Shown: piece after piece, positions 23,351 to 31,907 of the stretch
How positions within the stretch are numbered: position 1 is the first letter of the stretch
Layout: each line of letters starts with the position of its first letter
Origin: Terribacillus saccharophilus
Lineage (GTDB): Bacteria; Bacillota; Bacilli; Bacillales; Amphibacillaceae
Direction of reading: 5' to 3'
NCBI GenBank assembly: GCA_900110015.1
Contig: FOCD01000001.1
Coordinates: 124,001 to 188,000 of the forward strand
DNA length: 64,000 bases
Notes under the pieces: generated by a model
What the model was told of the DNA's origin: nothing
Databases searched by the model: none
The model's input: only the letters and a program-made list of their open reading frames with translations
Translations under genes and position numbers: made by a program

Positions 23351-24754
23351 ATGAATAACTATATAGAAAGAATCAGCTATAAAGAAGTACTCGCACCTAC
23401 TGAAACATCTGCGGAGTCACCTGTGGATTTAATTGATGAAACGATACAGCTTCATAAAGAGAAAATAATTGCTCAGATGAAAAACGCGAATCTAGATGTT
23501 CTTTTTGTTTATGGTGACCGTGAACATGGTACTAACTTTGGTTATCTTACAGGTTTTGAGCCAAGATTTGAGGAAGCTTTATTGGCCTTGCACAGCAATG
23601 GAAGTGCTTACTTGTTGTTAGGCAATGAATCTCTCCGAATGAAACAATACAGCCGTATAGAAGCAGAAGCTATCCAAGTACCATACTTCTCTCTGCCTAA
23701 TCAGCCGATGCAGACTGACAAAACGTTAGCAGAACTTATTGCATCTGCCGGAGTAAAAGAAGGTATGCGTGTTGGTATAGCAGGGTGGAAAATGTTTACG
23801 AGTTCTTATGAAGACAATCAACAGCTGTTTGATACGCCGTATTTTATCGTTAACGCTGTGAAAGAGCTTGTAAAAGATACGGGTAATGTTTTAAATGCCA
23901 CTTCATTATTCATTCATCCAGGTACGGGTGCTCGTACTTTAATGAACGCAAATGAAATTGCTCATTATGAATTTGGAGCATCGCTCGCATCATCCCGAAT
24001 ACTACGAGTACTAGATAAATTAGAACCTGGAAAAACAGAGATGGAGCTCGCGGATGGACTAGCTGCATACGGACAGCCGAATAATGTCCAGACGATTTGC
24101 GCCACGGGTGATCGTTTTACGAACGCAGTTGTGGCTCCAAGAGCAAAGAAAGTAGAGCTTGGTGATAAATTTTCAGTTACAGTAGGATACAGAGGAGGTC
24201 TTACTAACCGTTCAGCATATGTTGTGTCATCTGCTGAAGAGCTGCCTACAGATGTATCTGATTATATTGATACAGTTGCTAAACCTTATTATGCAGCCAG
24301 TGTTGCTTGGTATGAGAATGTGAGAATTGGTATGACTGGCGGAGAAATGTATGAACTAATTGAATCTGTCCTGCCAAAATCTAAATATGGATGGAAGTTA
24401 AATCCGGGTCATCTGACAGCGGGTGAAGAATGGATGTCTTCTCCTATCTACCCTAATTCAGAAATCCAACTTGCTAGCGGTATGATGCTCCAACTCGATA
24501 TTATCCCTAGTATTCCCGGGTATGGTGGAGCGAATGCGGAAGATGGTATTGCGCTAGCGGATGAAGAACTGCGTGCAGAGTTGTCTGCTCACTATCCGGA
24601 ATTATGGGGAAGAATTCAAACACGAAGAGAATATATGATCAATACGCTTGGTATTCAGCTTCATCCGGAAGTGCTTCCGATGTCCACAATCAACGGTTAT
24701 TACCGTCCTTATTTATTGAATAAAGAGTATGCGTTTACAGTAGATCAACAGTAG
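23351..24754 (+). CDS. M24 family (Xaa-Pro aminopeptidase-like) protein with atypical active site
   Basis: This 467-residue protein has a creatinase-like N-terminal domain (about residues 35-180, FVYGDREHGTNFGYLTGF) and a C-terminal pita-bread domain. The usual metal ligands are hard to find: where M24 enzymes have D-x-G-x10-D, this reads SVTVGYRGGLTNRSAY, and the first Glu motif (EPG-Y) reads LQLDIIPS. A His (NPGHLTAGEEW) and NAEDGIAL remain. It is thus either a non-peptidase member or uses a different chemistry. ATG 23351 follows GAAGGAGATTGTC. It is a single gene between the gerE insertion and a hairpin. Confidence 0.78.
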   Translation: MNNYIERISYKEVLAPTETSAESPVDLIDETIQLHKEKIIAQMKNANLDVLFVYGDREHGTNFGYLTGFEPRFEEALLALHSNGSAYLLLGNESLRMKQYSRIEAEAIQVPYFSLPNQPMQTDKTLAELIASAGVKEGMRVGIAGWKMFTSSYEDNQQLFDTPYFIVNAVKELVKDTGNVLNATSLFIHPGTGARTLMNANEIAHYEFGASLASSRILRVLDKLEPGKTEMELADGLAAYGQPNNVQTICATGDRFTNAVVAPRAKKVELGDKFSVTVGYRGGLTNRSAYVVSSAEELPTDVSDYIDTVAKPYYAASVAWYENVRIGMTGGEMYELIESVLPKSKYGWKLNPGHLTAGEEWMSSPIYPNSEIQLASGMMLQLDIIPSIPGYGGANAEDGIALADEELRAELSAHYPELWGRIQTRREYMINTLGIQLHPEVLPMSTINGYYRPYLLNKEYAFTVDQQ

Positions 24755-24770
24755 TTAATCTGGTCTTCTA

Positions 24771-24797
24771 GGATAAATGCAGGTTCTGCATTTATCC
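24771..24797 (+). terminator. Hairpin downstream of the M24 gene
   Basis: Perfect 12-bp arms GGATAAATGCAG/CTGCATTTATCC have a 3-base loop. No T run follows, so it may end or only stabilise the transcript. The rest of 24798-25071 is AT-rich with no gene seen. Confidence 0.5.
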
Positions 24798-25071
24798 GAC
24801 CAATTATCTTCCTAATAATATTTCAGACTACTATTAAGAATTTCCTGAAAAGGAAGTTCTTTTTATTTATTGCTCATTCTAATTTTAAAAATAGAATTAC
24901 TAAAATTAGATAGTTATACTTTTATATACAATACATTAACAACCAAAAAGATACGTATCACTTTTTAAATGCATGGAATAAAGTAGATAAATTTATGTTA
25001 TTCTGTAAAAACAAGAAAAGTTATATGTAAAAAACCTACCGAAAATTTTCGTTTTAGGGAGTGAAGGCTTA

Positions 25072-25422
25072 ATGGATATAATAACGATTGATAACAGTAT
25101 AGGGACTAATATTTTTATAGGCGTAATCATTGTACTTATAGCAGCCGTAGTGATTGCCTTAATAGCCATCCGGAAGAAAAAGCGGGATGAAAATCAAAAT
25201 CATACGCAGTCAAAAGATAAAACACAAACTAAGAGTAAATCAGATAGTGATGGGAATTCATACATACATACGCCATTAATGGGCGCAGATACAGAAAGTG
25301 ATAGCAATAATAAGCGATATCATGATACCGATTTAAGTTCCCAGTCTTACGATTCCGGTCCGAGCAGCCCTTCCTATGATGGTGGTGGAGGTTCAGATGG
25401 CGGAGGCGGTGGAGGAGAATAG
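25072..25422 (+). CDS. Membrane-anchored protein with Gly-rich tail
   Basis: This 116-residue protein has one transmembrane helix (about residues 12-33), then a basic stop-transfer KKKR, a long hydrophilic stretch rich in Lys, Ser, Asp and Gln, and a tail GGGGSDGGGGGGE. It has no folded domain that can be recognised. The Gly-rich end resembles tails of small phosphatase-like (TPM-type) and other membrane proteins, but the rest does not. ATG 25072 follows GGGAGTGAAGGCTT. It has its own bidirectional terminator. Confidence 0.6.
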   Translation: MDIITIDNSIGTNIFIGVIIVLIAAVVIALIAIRKKKRDENQNHTQSKDKTQTKSKSDSDGNSYIHTPLMGADTESDSNNKRYHDTDLSSQSYDSGPSSPSYDGGGGSDGGGGGGE

Positions 25423-25424
25423 AA

Positions 25425-25455
25425 AAACGCGCAGCTTCTTGCTGCACGTTTTTTG
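25425..25455. terminator. Bidirectional terminator
   Basis: AAAACGCGCAGC pairs with GCTGCACGTTTT (one mismatch) around TTCTT, with A and T tracts on the two sides. It lies between convergent genes. Confidence 0.85.
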
Positions 25456-25460
25456 TCATG

Positions 25461-26162
25461 TTAGATTTCCATATCCTGTCCAGGTATATAGTTATCTTGT
25501 TTCACTGTCTGCGGTTCGCTAATTGGTTCACCATCTCTTTGAGGTGCTTCAAATGTTATTTCTAATTCTTTTGGTTCGGCACTTATGTCGTCTAAAAGGA
25601 AATAGATGTAACCATATTCACCATAATCTTCTTCCTTGTATTCCTTAGCTAATGTGCTATCAGGACTTGTAAATCCTGTAAGCTCTGCACCTGTATCCGT
25701 CACCGCAGTTGCTTTTCCTTCGTATGAGAAATTATAATCATTGTCGTTTTCTGATTCTATTTCTAATACAATAGCTCGAACAGTATCTTTTCCAGAGAAT
25801 TGTTCCATTTCTTTTGATTCGTCATTTAAGTCGATTTCAACTAAAGTAGGGATAGTATGTACAGTAAAATTATCGAATGATGCGGATAAGAAGGAGTAGT
25901 CACCGTCTTGTCCTTCCTCCGTATAAGCTCCAATTAAGAAATAATCTCCAAATTCATCCTCTGTATGTTCATATATTTCCTTTTTCTGTTCAGTTGTAAG
26001 TTTGCTTGTATCAGAACTGCTTTCTTCTTTTGCTTGTTCCTGCTGTTCAGTCTTTTTACTGGATGTATCTTTAGAATCAGTGCTGGATGCATTATCGCTG
26101 CCGCAAGCTGCTAATAAGAACATTAGTCCGGCCATTAAAAGAATACTAGATAATTTTTTCAA
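25461..26162 (-). CDS. Lipoprotein of unknown function
   Basis: This 233-residue protein has a lipoprotein signal (MKKLSSILLMAGLMFLLAAC, Cys 20 in the LAAC lipobox), a Ser/Lys/Glu-rich linker (about residues 22-60), and a beta-rich acidic domain to the end. The domain layout resembles the Ig-like DUF4352/DUF5067 group of Bacillus lipoproteins, a loose match. It should be anchored to the outer face of the membrane. ATG 26162 lies near GGAGGAGAGAAAC. No enzymatic motif. Confidence 0.7.
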   Translation of the reverse strand: MKKLSSILLMAGLMFLLAACGSDNASSTDSKDTSSKKTEQQEQAKEESSSDTSKLTTEQKKEIYEHTEDEFGDYFLIGAYTEEGQDGDYSFLSASFDNFTVHTIPTLVEIDLNDESKEMEQFSGKDTVRAIVLEIESENDNDYNFSYEGKATAVTDTGAELTGFTSPDSTLAKEYKEEDYGEYGYIYFLLDDISAEPKELEITFEAPQRDGEPISEPQTVKQDNYIPGQDMEI

Positions 26163-26483
26163 TTTTGTTTCTCTCCTCCGCTAAGACTATTTGAATAGTA
26201 ATTGTATCCTTCTTCCACTTCAGTATCTTTTATCCTAGCATAATTGAGATTGAGGGGGTATAAGGCGTCAGTTGTGTATTCAAATAGTGTAAACGCGACA
26301 AAAGAATTAGAAATTCTCTCAAACAGTTACCTCTTTAAAATCAGTATATTCACAAATCATGGTTTAGAAGTCAGTATAAGTGAAGATATCTCTAAAATTT
26401 TTGGAATAATAGATGTAATGCAATCAATTAATGCAGGTATCCCTCCCCAACTGTCGAATCTGTACAGAAAAGGAGGGTTTTCC
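26163..26483. other. Intergenic region with long open frame upstream of the next start
   Basis: No separate gene is assigned. The frame of the following gene stays open from TTG 26244 and reads protein-like (KELEILSNSYLFKISIF, then FGIIDVMQSINAGI), but has no suitable start signal. It may be the tail of an older or longer gene. The 5' part holds the upstream region of the lipoprotein gene. Confidence 0.4.
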
Positions 26484-26930
26484 ATGGAAATTGTGAAAAG
26501 TCCGTCTGTCGCTCCTGTCATTGCGTCGCTGCCGAGTTTGCAGCAGCAGATCTACAGAGATGTTCGAGAAGCTTTTGTGCTTGCTACTGAAGCAGGGCAA
26601 TATTATATGGCTGATGAAGATGATGAGATTGTGATGATGCCGTTCGCTGAGAAGTATGACTTAACACTCACAGAAATAGCTTTCCATTATAGCGGAGCGG
26701 AGTGCAGCATTGCGCAATTTCAAGCAACACACTTGGGAAGCTCTCCTCCGGCGGATTTTGAGAAGTGGGCGATGAAGAAGGGGAATACGGTTGTCAGCAG
26801 ATATGATGATGTACAGAAGTGCATAATGGTTAGTGTTAATGGGTGCAAAGCGATACCTTATCATGAATTACCGGTTTCCTCCTTTTCGGAGTTATTTCGA
26901 TCGTATACATTTAGTTCTTTGTTCAAGTGA
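26484..26930 (+). CDS. Hypothetical protein
   Basis: This 148-residue soluble protein starts at ATG 26484, 6 bp after AGGAGGG, which is the best start in an otherwise longer frame. The N-terminal half is helical (SLPSLQQQIYRDVREAFVLA), followed by an acidic turn (ADEDDEIV) and a mixed C-terminal half. No motif is recognised. A strong terminator follows. The frame is open for a further 240 bases upstream, so a longer product cannot be ruled out. Confidence 0.5.
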   Translation: MEIVKSPSVAPVIASLPSLQQQIYRDVREAFVLATEAGQYYMADEDDEIVMMPFAEKYDLTLTEIAFHYSGAECSIAQFQATHLGSSPPADFEKWAMKKGNTVVSRYDDVQKCIMVSVNGCKAIPYHELPVSSFSELFRSYTFSSLFK

Positions 26931-26940
26931 ATAGCTAGCA

Positions 26941-26968
26941 GAAAGCCGACTCTGATGAGTCGGTTTTT
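26941..26968 (+). terminator. Terminator
   Basis: Eleven-bp stem with one G-U (AAAGCCGACTC with GAGTCGGTTTT) and 4-base loop TGAT, then TTTTTTG. Confidence 0.88.
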
Positions 26969-27082
26969 TGTATGTTCAGCTTTTGCGAGGGCGAATTACA
27001 TGCAGTACAGCGTTTTTAACGGTATCATTAAGGATAGGATAGAAAAGTCAGATATCGATCGACACCTTGTAGGGGGATGTAC

Positions 27083-28561
27083 ATGCACGATTATATGGTA
27101 ACGAATCAATTCATTTTTCTCTTCGCGCTGCTGCTTATTGTGAGTGTAGTGGTGACGAAGTTTTCGACGAGGCTGGGTGTACCGGCACTTGTCTTGTTCA
27201 TCGCGGTCGGGATGATTGTCGGAAGCGATGGATTCGGTCTTGTTTATTTTGATAATGCTCATTTAGCGGAGGCAATCGGTATCTTCGCGCTTATTGTTAT
27301 TTTGTTTGAAGGTGGACTTCATGCGAATTGGCATTCGATGAAGCCGGCACTTGCACCGGCAATCACGATGGCAACGGTAGGGGTGCTGCTGACAGCGGCA
27401 ATCGTTGCTGTTGCTGCTCACTATATCTTTAATTTGACGTGGCTGGAATCTGTTCTGATCGGTTCGATTGTCGGTTCGACGGATGCTGCTGCGGTGTTCT
27501 CTGTTTTGAAAGGACAGAATGTCAAAGAGAAGCTTGCTGCGACATTAGAAGCTGAATCTGGTACAAATGATCCGATGGCTATGTTCTTGACGATCACTTG
27601 TATCGAATTAATTAGCGGACACGGCTCTAGTGTTCTTTCCATGATTGGCAGCTTTATATGGGAAATGGGAGCAGGAGCAGCGATGGGGCTGTTGATCGGA
27701 TTCATAGCTGTAACAGCGATCAATCGAATCAATCTCGATACGAGCGGTCTTTATCCACTGTTTGCGCTCGCATTCGCTTTAGTAAGCTATGGATTAACAT
27801 CCGTTATCCATGCTTCCGGATTATTGGCTGTATATGTTAGTGCACTTTATATCGGAAATGCAGAAATTACGTATCGTCGCTCGATCATCCGTTTCAATGA
27901 GGGCTTCGGCTGGCTTATGCAGATATGTATGTTTGTCTTGCTGGGCTTGTTCGTTTTCCCTGGAGAGTTATTCACGCCAAGTCTGATGATTAAAGGATTC
28001 CTGCTTTCGATTGTATTGATATTCTTGGCACGTCCATTAGCAACCTTCCTGTCAATGTCTCCTTACAAGTATACCGCCAAAGAGAAAGTATTCATTTCCT
28101 GGGCAGGTCTGAAAGGTGCAGTTCCCATTGTGCTGGCACTCTTCCCGCTCATTGCTGGTATCGAAAATGCCCAGCTAATCTTTAATGCAGTTTTCTTCGT
28201 TGTTCTTTTATCAACTGTTCTGCAAGGCTCTACGGTCACGGCGCTTGCGTCCAAACTTAAATTGGTGGAACCGCCGACGACGAATGAAATTGAGACGCTT
28301 GAATTGATCAGTATAGGACGGAACAATCTCGAGATGGTAGAATATAAACCAACGGAACTGAATGAGATATCCGGCAAACGGCTGGAGGATCTTAGCTTCC
28401 CTGAGACAACTTTGATCAATGCCATACTCCGTAGCGGTGAGATTATTTCTCCGAACGGACAGACAGTTATCAAAGCAGGCGACACATTGTATATTATGGT
28501 TGCCTTACAATATAAGAAACAACTCGCAAAATACTTGCGCAGGAATAAACTAACGAAGTAA
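27083..28561 (+). CDS. Potassium/proton (CPA family) antiporter with TrkA-C domain
   Basis: This 492-residue protein has about 12 transmembrane segments over residues 1-390, with the antiporter motifs FEGGLHANW, SIVGSTDAAAVFS and ESGTNDPMA (the Asn-Asp ion-binding pair). A cytosolic TrkA-C (RCK-C) domain follows (about 395-490), with IISPNGQTVIKAGDTLYIM. This layout is that of NhaP2/CvrA-type K+/H+ antiporters, which export K+ or Na+ in exchange for protons and are gated through the TrkA-C domain. ATG 27083 gives better spacing to AGGGGG than ATG 27077. The MarR gene begins 15 bp after its stop. Confidence 0.88.
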   Translation: MHDYMVTNQFIFLFALLLIVSVVVTKFSTRLGVPALVLFIAVGMIVGSDGFGLVYFDNAHLAEAIGIFALIVILFEGGLHANWHSMKPALAPAITMATVGVLLTAAIVAVAAHYIFNLTWLESVLIGSIVGSTDAAAVFSVLKGQNVKEKLAATLEAESGTNDPMAMFLTITCIELISGHGSSVLSMIGSFIWEMGAGAAMGLLIGFIAVTAINRINLDTSGLYPLFALAFALVSYGLTSVIHASGLLAVYVSALYIGNAEITYRRSIIRFNEGFGWLMQICMFVLLGLFVFPGELFTPSLMIKGFLLSIVLIFLARPLATFLSMSPYKYTAKEKVFISWAGLKGAVPIVLALFPLIAGIENAQLIFNAVFFVVLLSTVLQGSTVTALASKLKLVEPPTTNEIETLELISIGRNNLEMVEYKPTELNEISGKRLEDLSFPETTLINAILRSGEIISPNGQTVIKAGDTLYIMVALQYKKQLAKYLRRNKLTK

Positions 28562-28576
28562 TAGCAGGAGGAATGA

Positions 28577-29062
28577 ATGGTGCAAGACACACTGACAGCT
28601 GAAAGAATTGCAGCGATTGAGAAGGAGCTGCGACATATTGCCGCAATCATCAAGCAAAAAGGACGGGAGATCCTCCTGCAGTATCCGATTACGGCACCGC
28701 AGTTCGTCGCGCTGCAATGGCTGGCGGACAAAGGAGATATGACAACAGGCGACCTTTCCCAAACAATCAGGCTTGCTATTAGTACGACGACTGATATCGT
28801 TGACAGGCTGGAGAAGAATGAGCTTGTAAAACGAGTACGTGACGAGAAGGATCGGCGTATCGTACGGGTGCATATCCTGGAAAAGGGAGAGCTGATCATC
28901 TCGGAAGTGATCAAAATGCGTCAAGCATATCTGCAAGAGCTGCTGGAAACTTTTTCTTTGGAAGAGGCAGACCAGCTGCAGTTGCTCTTACATAAATTAC
29001 ACGGTAAAATGAATGATTACGAACAGCTAGAGGCTAAAACAGAGAAGAAAAAGAGGAGATAA
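28577..29062 (+). CDS. ysmB: MarR family regulator (YsmB)
   Basis: This 161-residue protein has a MarR winged helix: a dimerising N-terminal helix, the DNA-binding MTTGDLSQTIRLAISTTTDI segment, and the wing DEKDRRIVRVHI. In B. subtilis ysmB precedes racE in the same way. ATG 28577 follows AGGAGG. The gap to racE is two bases, so the genes are translationally linked. It may form one operon with the antiporter upstream. Ligand and targets unknown. Confidence 0.88.
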   Translation: MVQDTLTAERIAAIEKELRHIAAIIKQKGREILLQYPITAPQFVALQWLADKGDMTTGDLSQTIRLAISTTTDIVDRLEKNELVKRVRDEKDRRIVRVHILEKGELIISEVIKMRQAYLQELLETFSLEEADQLQLLLHKLHGKMNDYEQLEAKTEKKKRR

Positions 29063-29064
29063 AC

Positions 29065-29880
29065 GTGGATTATCCGATTGGTGTCATTGATTCAGGAGTA
29101 GGCGGCTTGACCGTTGCAAGGGAGCTGATGCGTCAGTTGCCAAAGGAAAACCTCATCTATGTCGGGGATACACTGCGCTGTCCATACGGTCCAAGACCGG
29201 AAGAAGAAGTGGTGGAATTTACATGGGACATGGTGAATTTCCTCCTGGAAAAGAACATCAAGATGCTCGTCATCGCCTGCAATACAGCGACTGCTTTTAC
29301 ATTGGAAGAGCTGAAGCAGAAGCTTGATATACCGGTTGTCGGTGTTATCGAACCAGGCGCACGTGCAGCGATCAAAACAACTAAAACAAATCATATTGGT
29401 GTACTCGGTACAGAAGGCACGATCCGCAGCCACGCGTACCGTAAAGCGCTGAAAAATATCAATAGTGAACTCGAAATTGAAGGTCTTGCATGTCCAACAT
29501 TCGTTCCGATGGTAGAAAAAGGTGTTGTCTCAGGACCGTTGGCTCGTCAGGTCGTCCAAGATGCCCTGACACCATTGAAGGATTGGAAAGAGATGGACAC
29601 ACTCATTCTGGGGTGCACGCATTACCCTATCATTAAACCGGTTATTGAAGAAGTGATCGGTGATTCGGTGGAAGTAATCAGTTCAGGAGACGAGACAGCA
29701 CGTGAAGTAAGCGCAATTCTCGGTTTCAAACGAAAGCTCTATGAAGGAGATCGTCCTGTTAACCATCAATTCTATGCATCTGGAGATACACATCTTTTCA
29801 TGAAGATCGCTAATATGTGGCTGCAGCGGCCAGTTAATGAAGTTGGAAGAATTCAGCTCGGCAGCAAACAATCTATTTAA
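29065..29880 (+). CDS. racE: Glutamate racemase
   Basis: This 271-residue enzyme interconverts L- and D-glutamate for peptidoglycan and poly-gamma-glutamate. Both catalytic cysteines are present: VIACNTATA (about residue 73) and LGCTHYP (about residue 184). The N-terminal DSGVGGLTV motif carries the first acidic residue. GTG 29065 follows AGAGGAG and lies two bases after ysmB. Order ysmB-racE-gerM matches B. subtilis. Length is normal. Confidence 0.97.
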   Translation: MDYPIGVIDSGVGGLTVARELMRQLPKENLIYVGDTLRCPYGPRPEEEVVEFTWDMVNFLLEKNIKMLVIACNTATAFTLEELKQKLDIPVVGVIEPGARAAIKTTKTNHIGVLGTEGTIRSHAYRKALKNINSELEIEGLACPTFVPMVEKGVVSGPLARQVVQDALTPLKDWKEMDTLILGCTHYPIIKPVIEEVIGDSVEVISSGDETAREVSAILGFKRKLYEGDRPVNHQFYASGDTHLFMKIANMWLQRPVNEVGRIQLGSKQSI

Positions 29881-29952
29881 ATAAATATGGTCTAAAACCT
29901 TTGATGGCTCGTATACATGATAGTACAAACCATCAAGGGGGAAGAAGTGCGT

Positions 29953-31089
29953 ATGAATAAAAAGATTGCAGGTCTTTTCACTAGTGTAATAGGCCTTTCC
30001 ATTTTATTGGCCGGATGCTCCTTAAAAGGAGAACAGGCTGTCGACGAAGTGGACGTGCCGCAGGATACAACGTATGTGGACGAGCTGGAGAAAAACGCGC
30101 TTGATCCTGGCGCAGCCGAAGCACCAGCCGAAGGAGAAACACCGGCTGAAGGAGAGGCACCAGCCGAAGGTGAGGAAGAAAAGCCTGAAGAGGGTGCTAA
30201 GGAAGGCGAATCCGCTACCGCAAAACGTCAGTTGTTCCTGATGGATGCCAATGGAATGGTCGTACCGATGACATTCGAACTGCCGCAGACAAATGAAGTA
30301 GCCAAAGAAACATTGGAATACCTCGTAAAGGATGGCCCTGTAACGGACATGCTTCCTAACGGCTTCCAAGCAGTATTGCCGGCAGGAACAACTATCAATG
30401 GTATTGATGCGCAGGAAGATGGCACGCTGATCGTTGACTTCTCGAAGGAATTCAACGAATACGAAGCAGCCAGTGAGAAGAAGATTCTTGAATCCATCAC
30501 GTACACATTGACACAGTTTGAAAACGTGAAAAATGTGGCCATCCGCGTAGAAGGACAAGAATTAGCTAAAATGCCGGTCGATGGCACGCCTATCGGGAAA
30601 AGCTATTCCCGAGCTGATGGTATCAACTTGATGGATAATGGTATCACTACTGTGAACAGCCAGTCTGTCACGCTATACTTCCCAGCAGAAGCAGTAGATG
30701 GCACGCCGTATGAAGTGCCAGTAACAGAGCGTATGAACAGCAATGCGGAAAACGACTACGTAGAGATCGTCAATGCACTGATTGACGGACCAGCCATGGA
30801 CAGCAATCTATCTAACGTCTTCAATACAGGCTCTGCACTCGCTGCTGAACCAACACTGAAAGATGGCGTCCTTAACTTGGAATTCAACACAGAAGTATTG
30901 AGCAACGTGGATGAAGCTGCGATTACAGATCAGCTTATGGAGACACTTGTTATGAGCTTGACAGAGCTCGAAGAAGTTGAAGCAGTCTCCGTTAAAGTAG
31001 AAGGTGTGGAAGAAGTGTTCAACGAGCACGGTGAAGCTTACGCTGAGCCTGTATCAAGAGAACAGTACGTTCCAGCTGAAAAATTGTAA
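29953..31089 (+). CDS. gerM: GerM, germination and sporulation lipoprotein
   Basis: This 378-residue lipoprotein (lipobox LLAGC, Cys 20) has two GerMN domains (about residues 110-205 and 250-350), each with the pattern of a short beta-alpha domain (for example LPNGFQAVLPAGTTI). In B. subtilis GerM is needed for spore cortex formation and germination and helps position the SpoIIIA channel. Between signal and first domain lies a low-complexity linker with repeats of A/T-PAEGE, probably a flexible spacer, variable in length. ATG 29953 follows GGGGGAAGAAG. In B. subtilis rph comes next; here a terminator and rdgB do. Confidence 0.95.
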   Translation: MNKKIAGLFTSVIGLSILLAGCSLKGEQAVDEVDVPQDTTYVDELEKNALDPGAAEAPAEGETPAEGEAPAEGEEEKPEEGAKEGESATAKRQLFLMDANGMVVPMTFELPQTNEVAKETLEYLVKDGPVTDMLPNGFQAVLPAGTTINGIDAQEDGTLIVDFSKEFNEYEAASEKKILESITYTLTQFENVKNVAIRVEGQELAKMPVDGTPIGKSYSRADGINLMDNGITTVNSQSVTLYFPAEAVDGTPYEVPVTERMNSNAENDYVEIVNALIDGPAMDSNLSNVFNTGSALAAEPTLKDGVLNLEFNTEVLSNVDEAAITDQLMETLVMSLTELEEVEAVSVKVEGVEEVFNEHGEAYAEPVSREQYVPAEKL

Positions 31090-31094
31090 AAGTA

Positions 31095-31126
31095 AAAAGC
31101 CCGATCATTTGATCGGGCTTTTTTTG
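31095..31126 (+). terminator. Terminator of racE-gerM
   Basis: Arms AAAGCCCGATC/GATCGGGCTTT with a 4-base loop, followed by TTTTT. Confidence 0.93.
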
Positions 31127-31182
31127 TGCAGGGAAAAGGAAGGTTATTGTTGAATTCACCTAAGGCAGATAGAATGGAATTT

Positions 31183-31212
31183 TTGCAAAGGCTAATCGCA
31201 GAGGGCTATACT
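31183..31212 (+). promoter_or_regulatory. Promoter of rdgB-ysnB
   Basis: TTGCAA, an 18-bp spacer and TATACT lie between the gerM terminator and rdgB. Start of transcription near 31219 would leave an 80-nt leader. Confidence 0.5.
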
Positions 31213-31298
31213 AGAAAGTAGCTTTTCTTCTTACATAATTTTTAATTTAGTATCAAAAAGGGTACAGATAGGCAGAAACGTTCATTGGAGGGATAAAC

Positions 31299-31898
31299 AT
31301 GAATAAAATCATCATTGCAACAAAAAATGCCGGAAAACTAAAGGAATTTAAAGCCTTTTTTGGAGAATACGATATAACGGCTTACGGACTTGATGAATTA
31401 TCGGAGCAATTCGATGATATCGAGGAAACAGGTACAACATTCGAGGAAAACGCCGCGCTCAAGGCAGAAACAATGGCAGGTCATCTGCAAGTTCCTGTGC
31501 TTGCGGATGATTCGGGATTAGAAATTGATGCACTTGAAGGCCGCCCAGGTGTTTATTCGGCCCGTTATGCGGGTGAAGAAAAAAGTGATCAAGCAAATAT
31601 GGATAAAGTGCTGGAAGAGCTGAAAGATGTTCCTAAAGAAGAGCGTACTGCTCGATTCGTTTGTGTACTGGCAGTATCGCAGCCTGGAAAAGAAACATTC
31701 TATGCGAGAGGTCATGTGGAAGGTACGATCACGGAAGAACCGAGCGGCGAACATGGCTTTGGCTATGATCCTGTCTTTCAGCCAGAAGGCTATGATAAAA
31801 CGATGGCGGAGCTTAAACCGGAAGAGAAAAATCAGATCAGCCACAGAAAACAGGCGATGGTTCATTTGGAAAAATGGTTGAATGACCAAGCGAAGTGA
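31299..31898 (+). CDS. rdgB: XTP/dITP diphosphatase (RdgB/HAM1)
   Basis: This 199-residue enzyme removes non-canonical purine nucleotides (XTP, dITP) by pyrophosphohydrolysis. Motifs: IATKNAGKLKEF at the N-terminus, DDSGLEID near residue 70, GFGYDPVF near 152, and a final ISHRKQAM. ATG 31299 follows TTGGAGGGATAAAC. The next gene begins 9 bp after its stop, as in the rph-ysnA-ysnB cluster of B. subtilis, of which rph is missing here. Confidence 0.96.
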   Translation: MNKIIIATKNAGKLKEFKAFFGEYDITAYGLDELSEQFDDIEETGTTFEENAALKAETMAGHLQVPVLADDSGLEIDALEGRPGVYSARYAGEEKSDQANMDKVLEELKDVPKEERTARFVCVLAVSQPGKETFYARGHVEGTITEEPSGEHGFGYDPVFQPEGYDKTMAELKPEEKNQISHRKQAMVHLEKWLNDQAK

Positions 31899-31907
31899 GG
31901 TTAGAGG

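Noticed and set aside
24771-24797. Hairpin after the M24 gene as a riboswitch
   Set aside because: It is a simple perfect stem with a 3-base loop and no gene directly downstream; no aptamer core is recognised.
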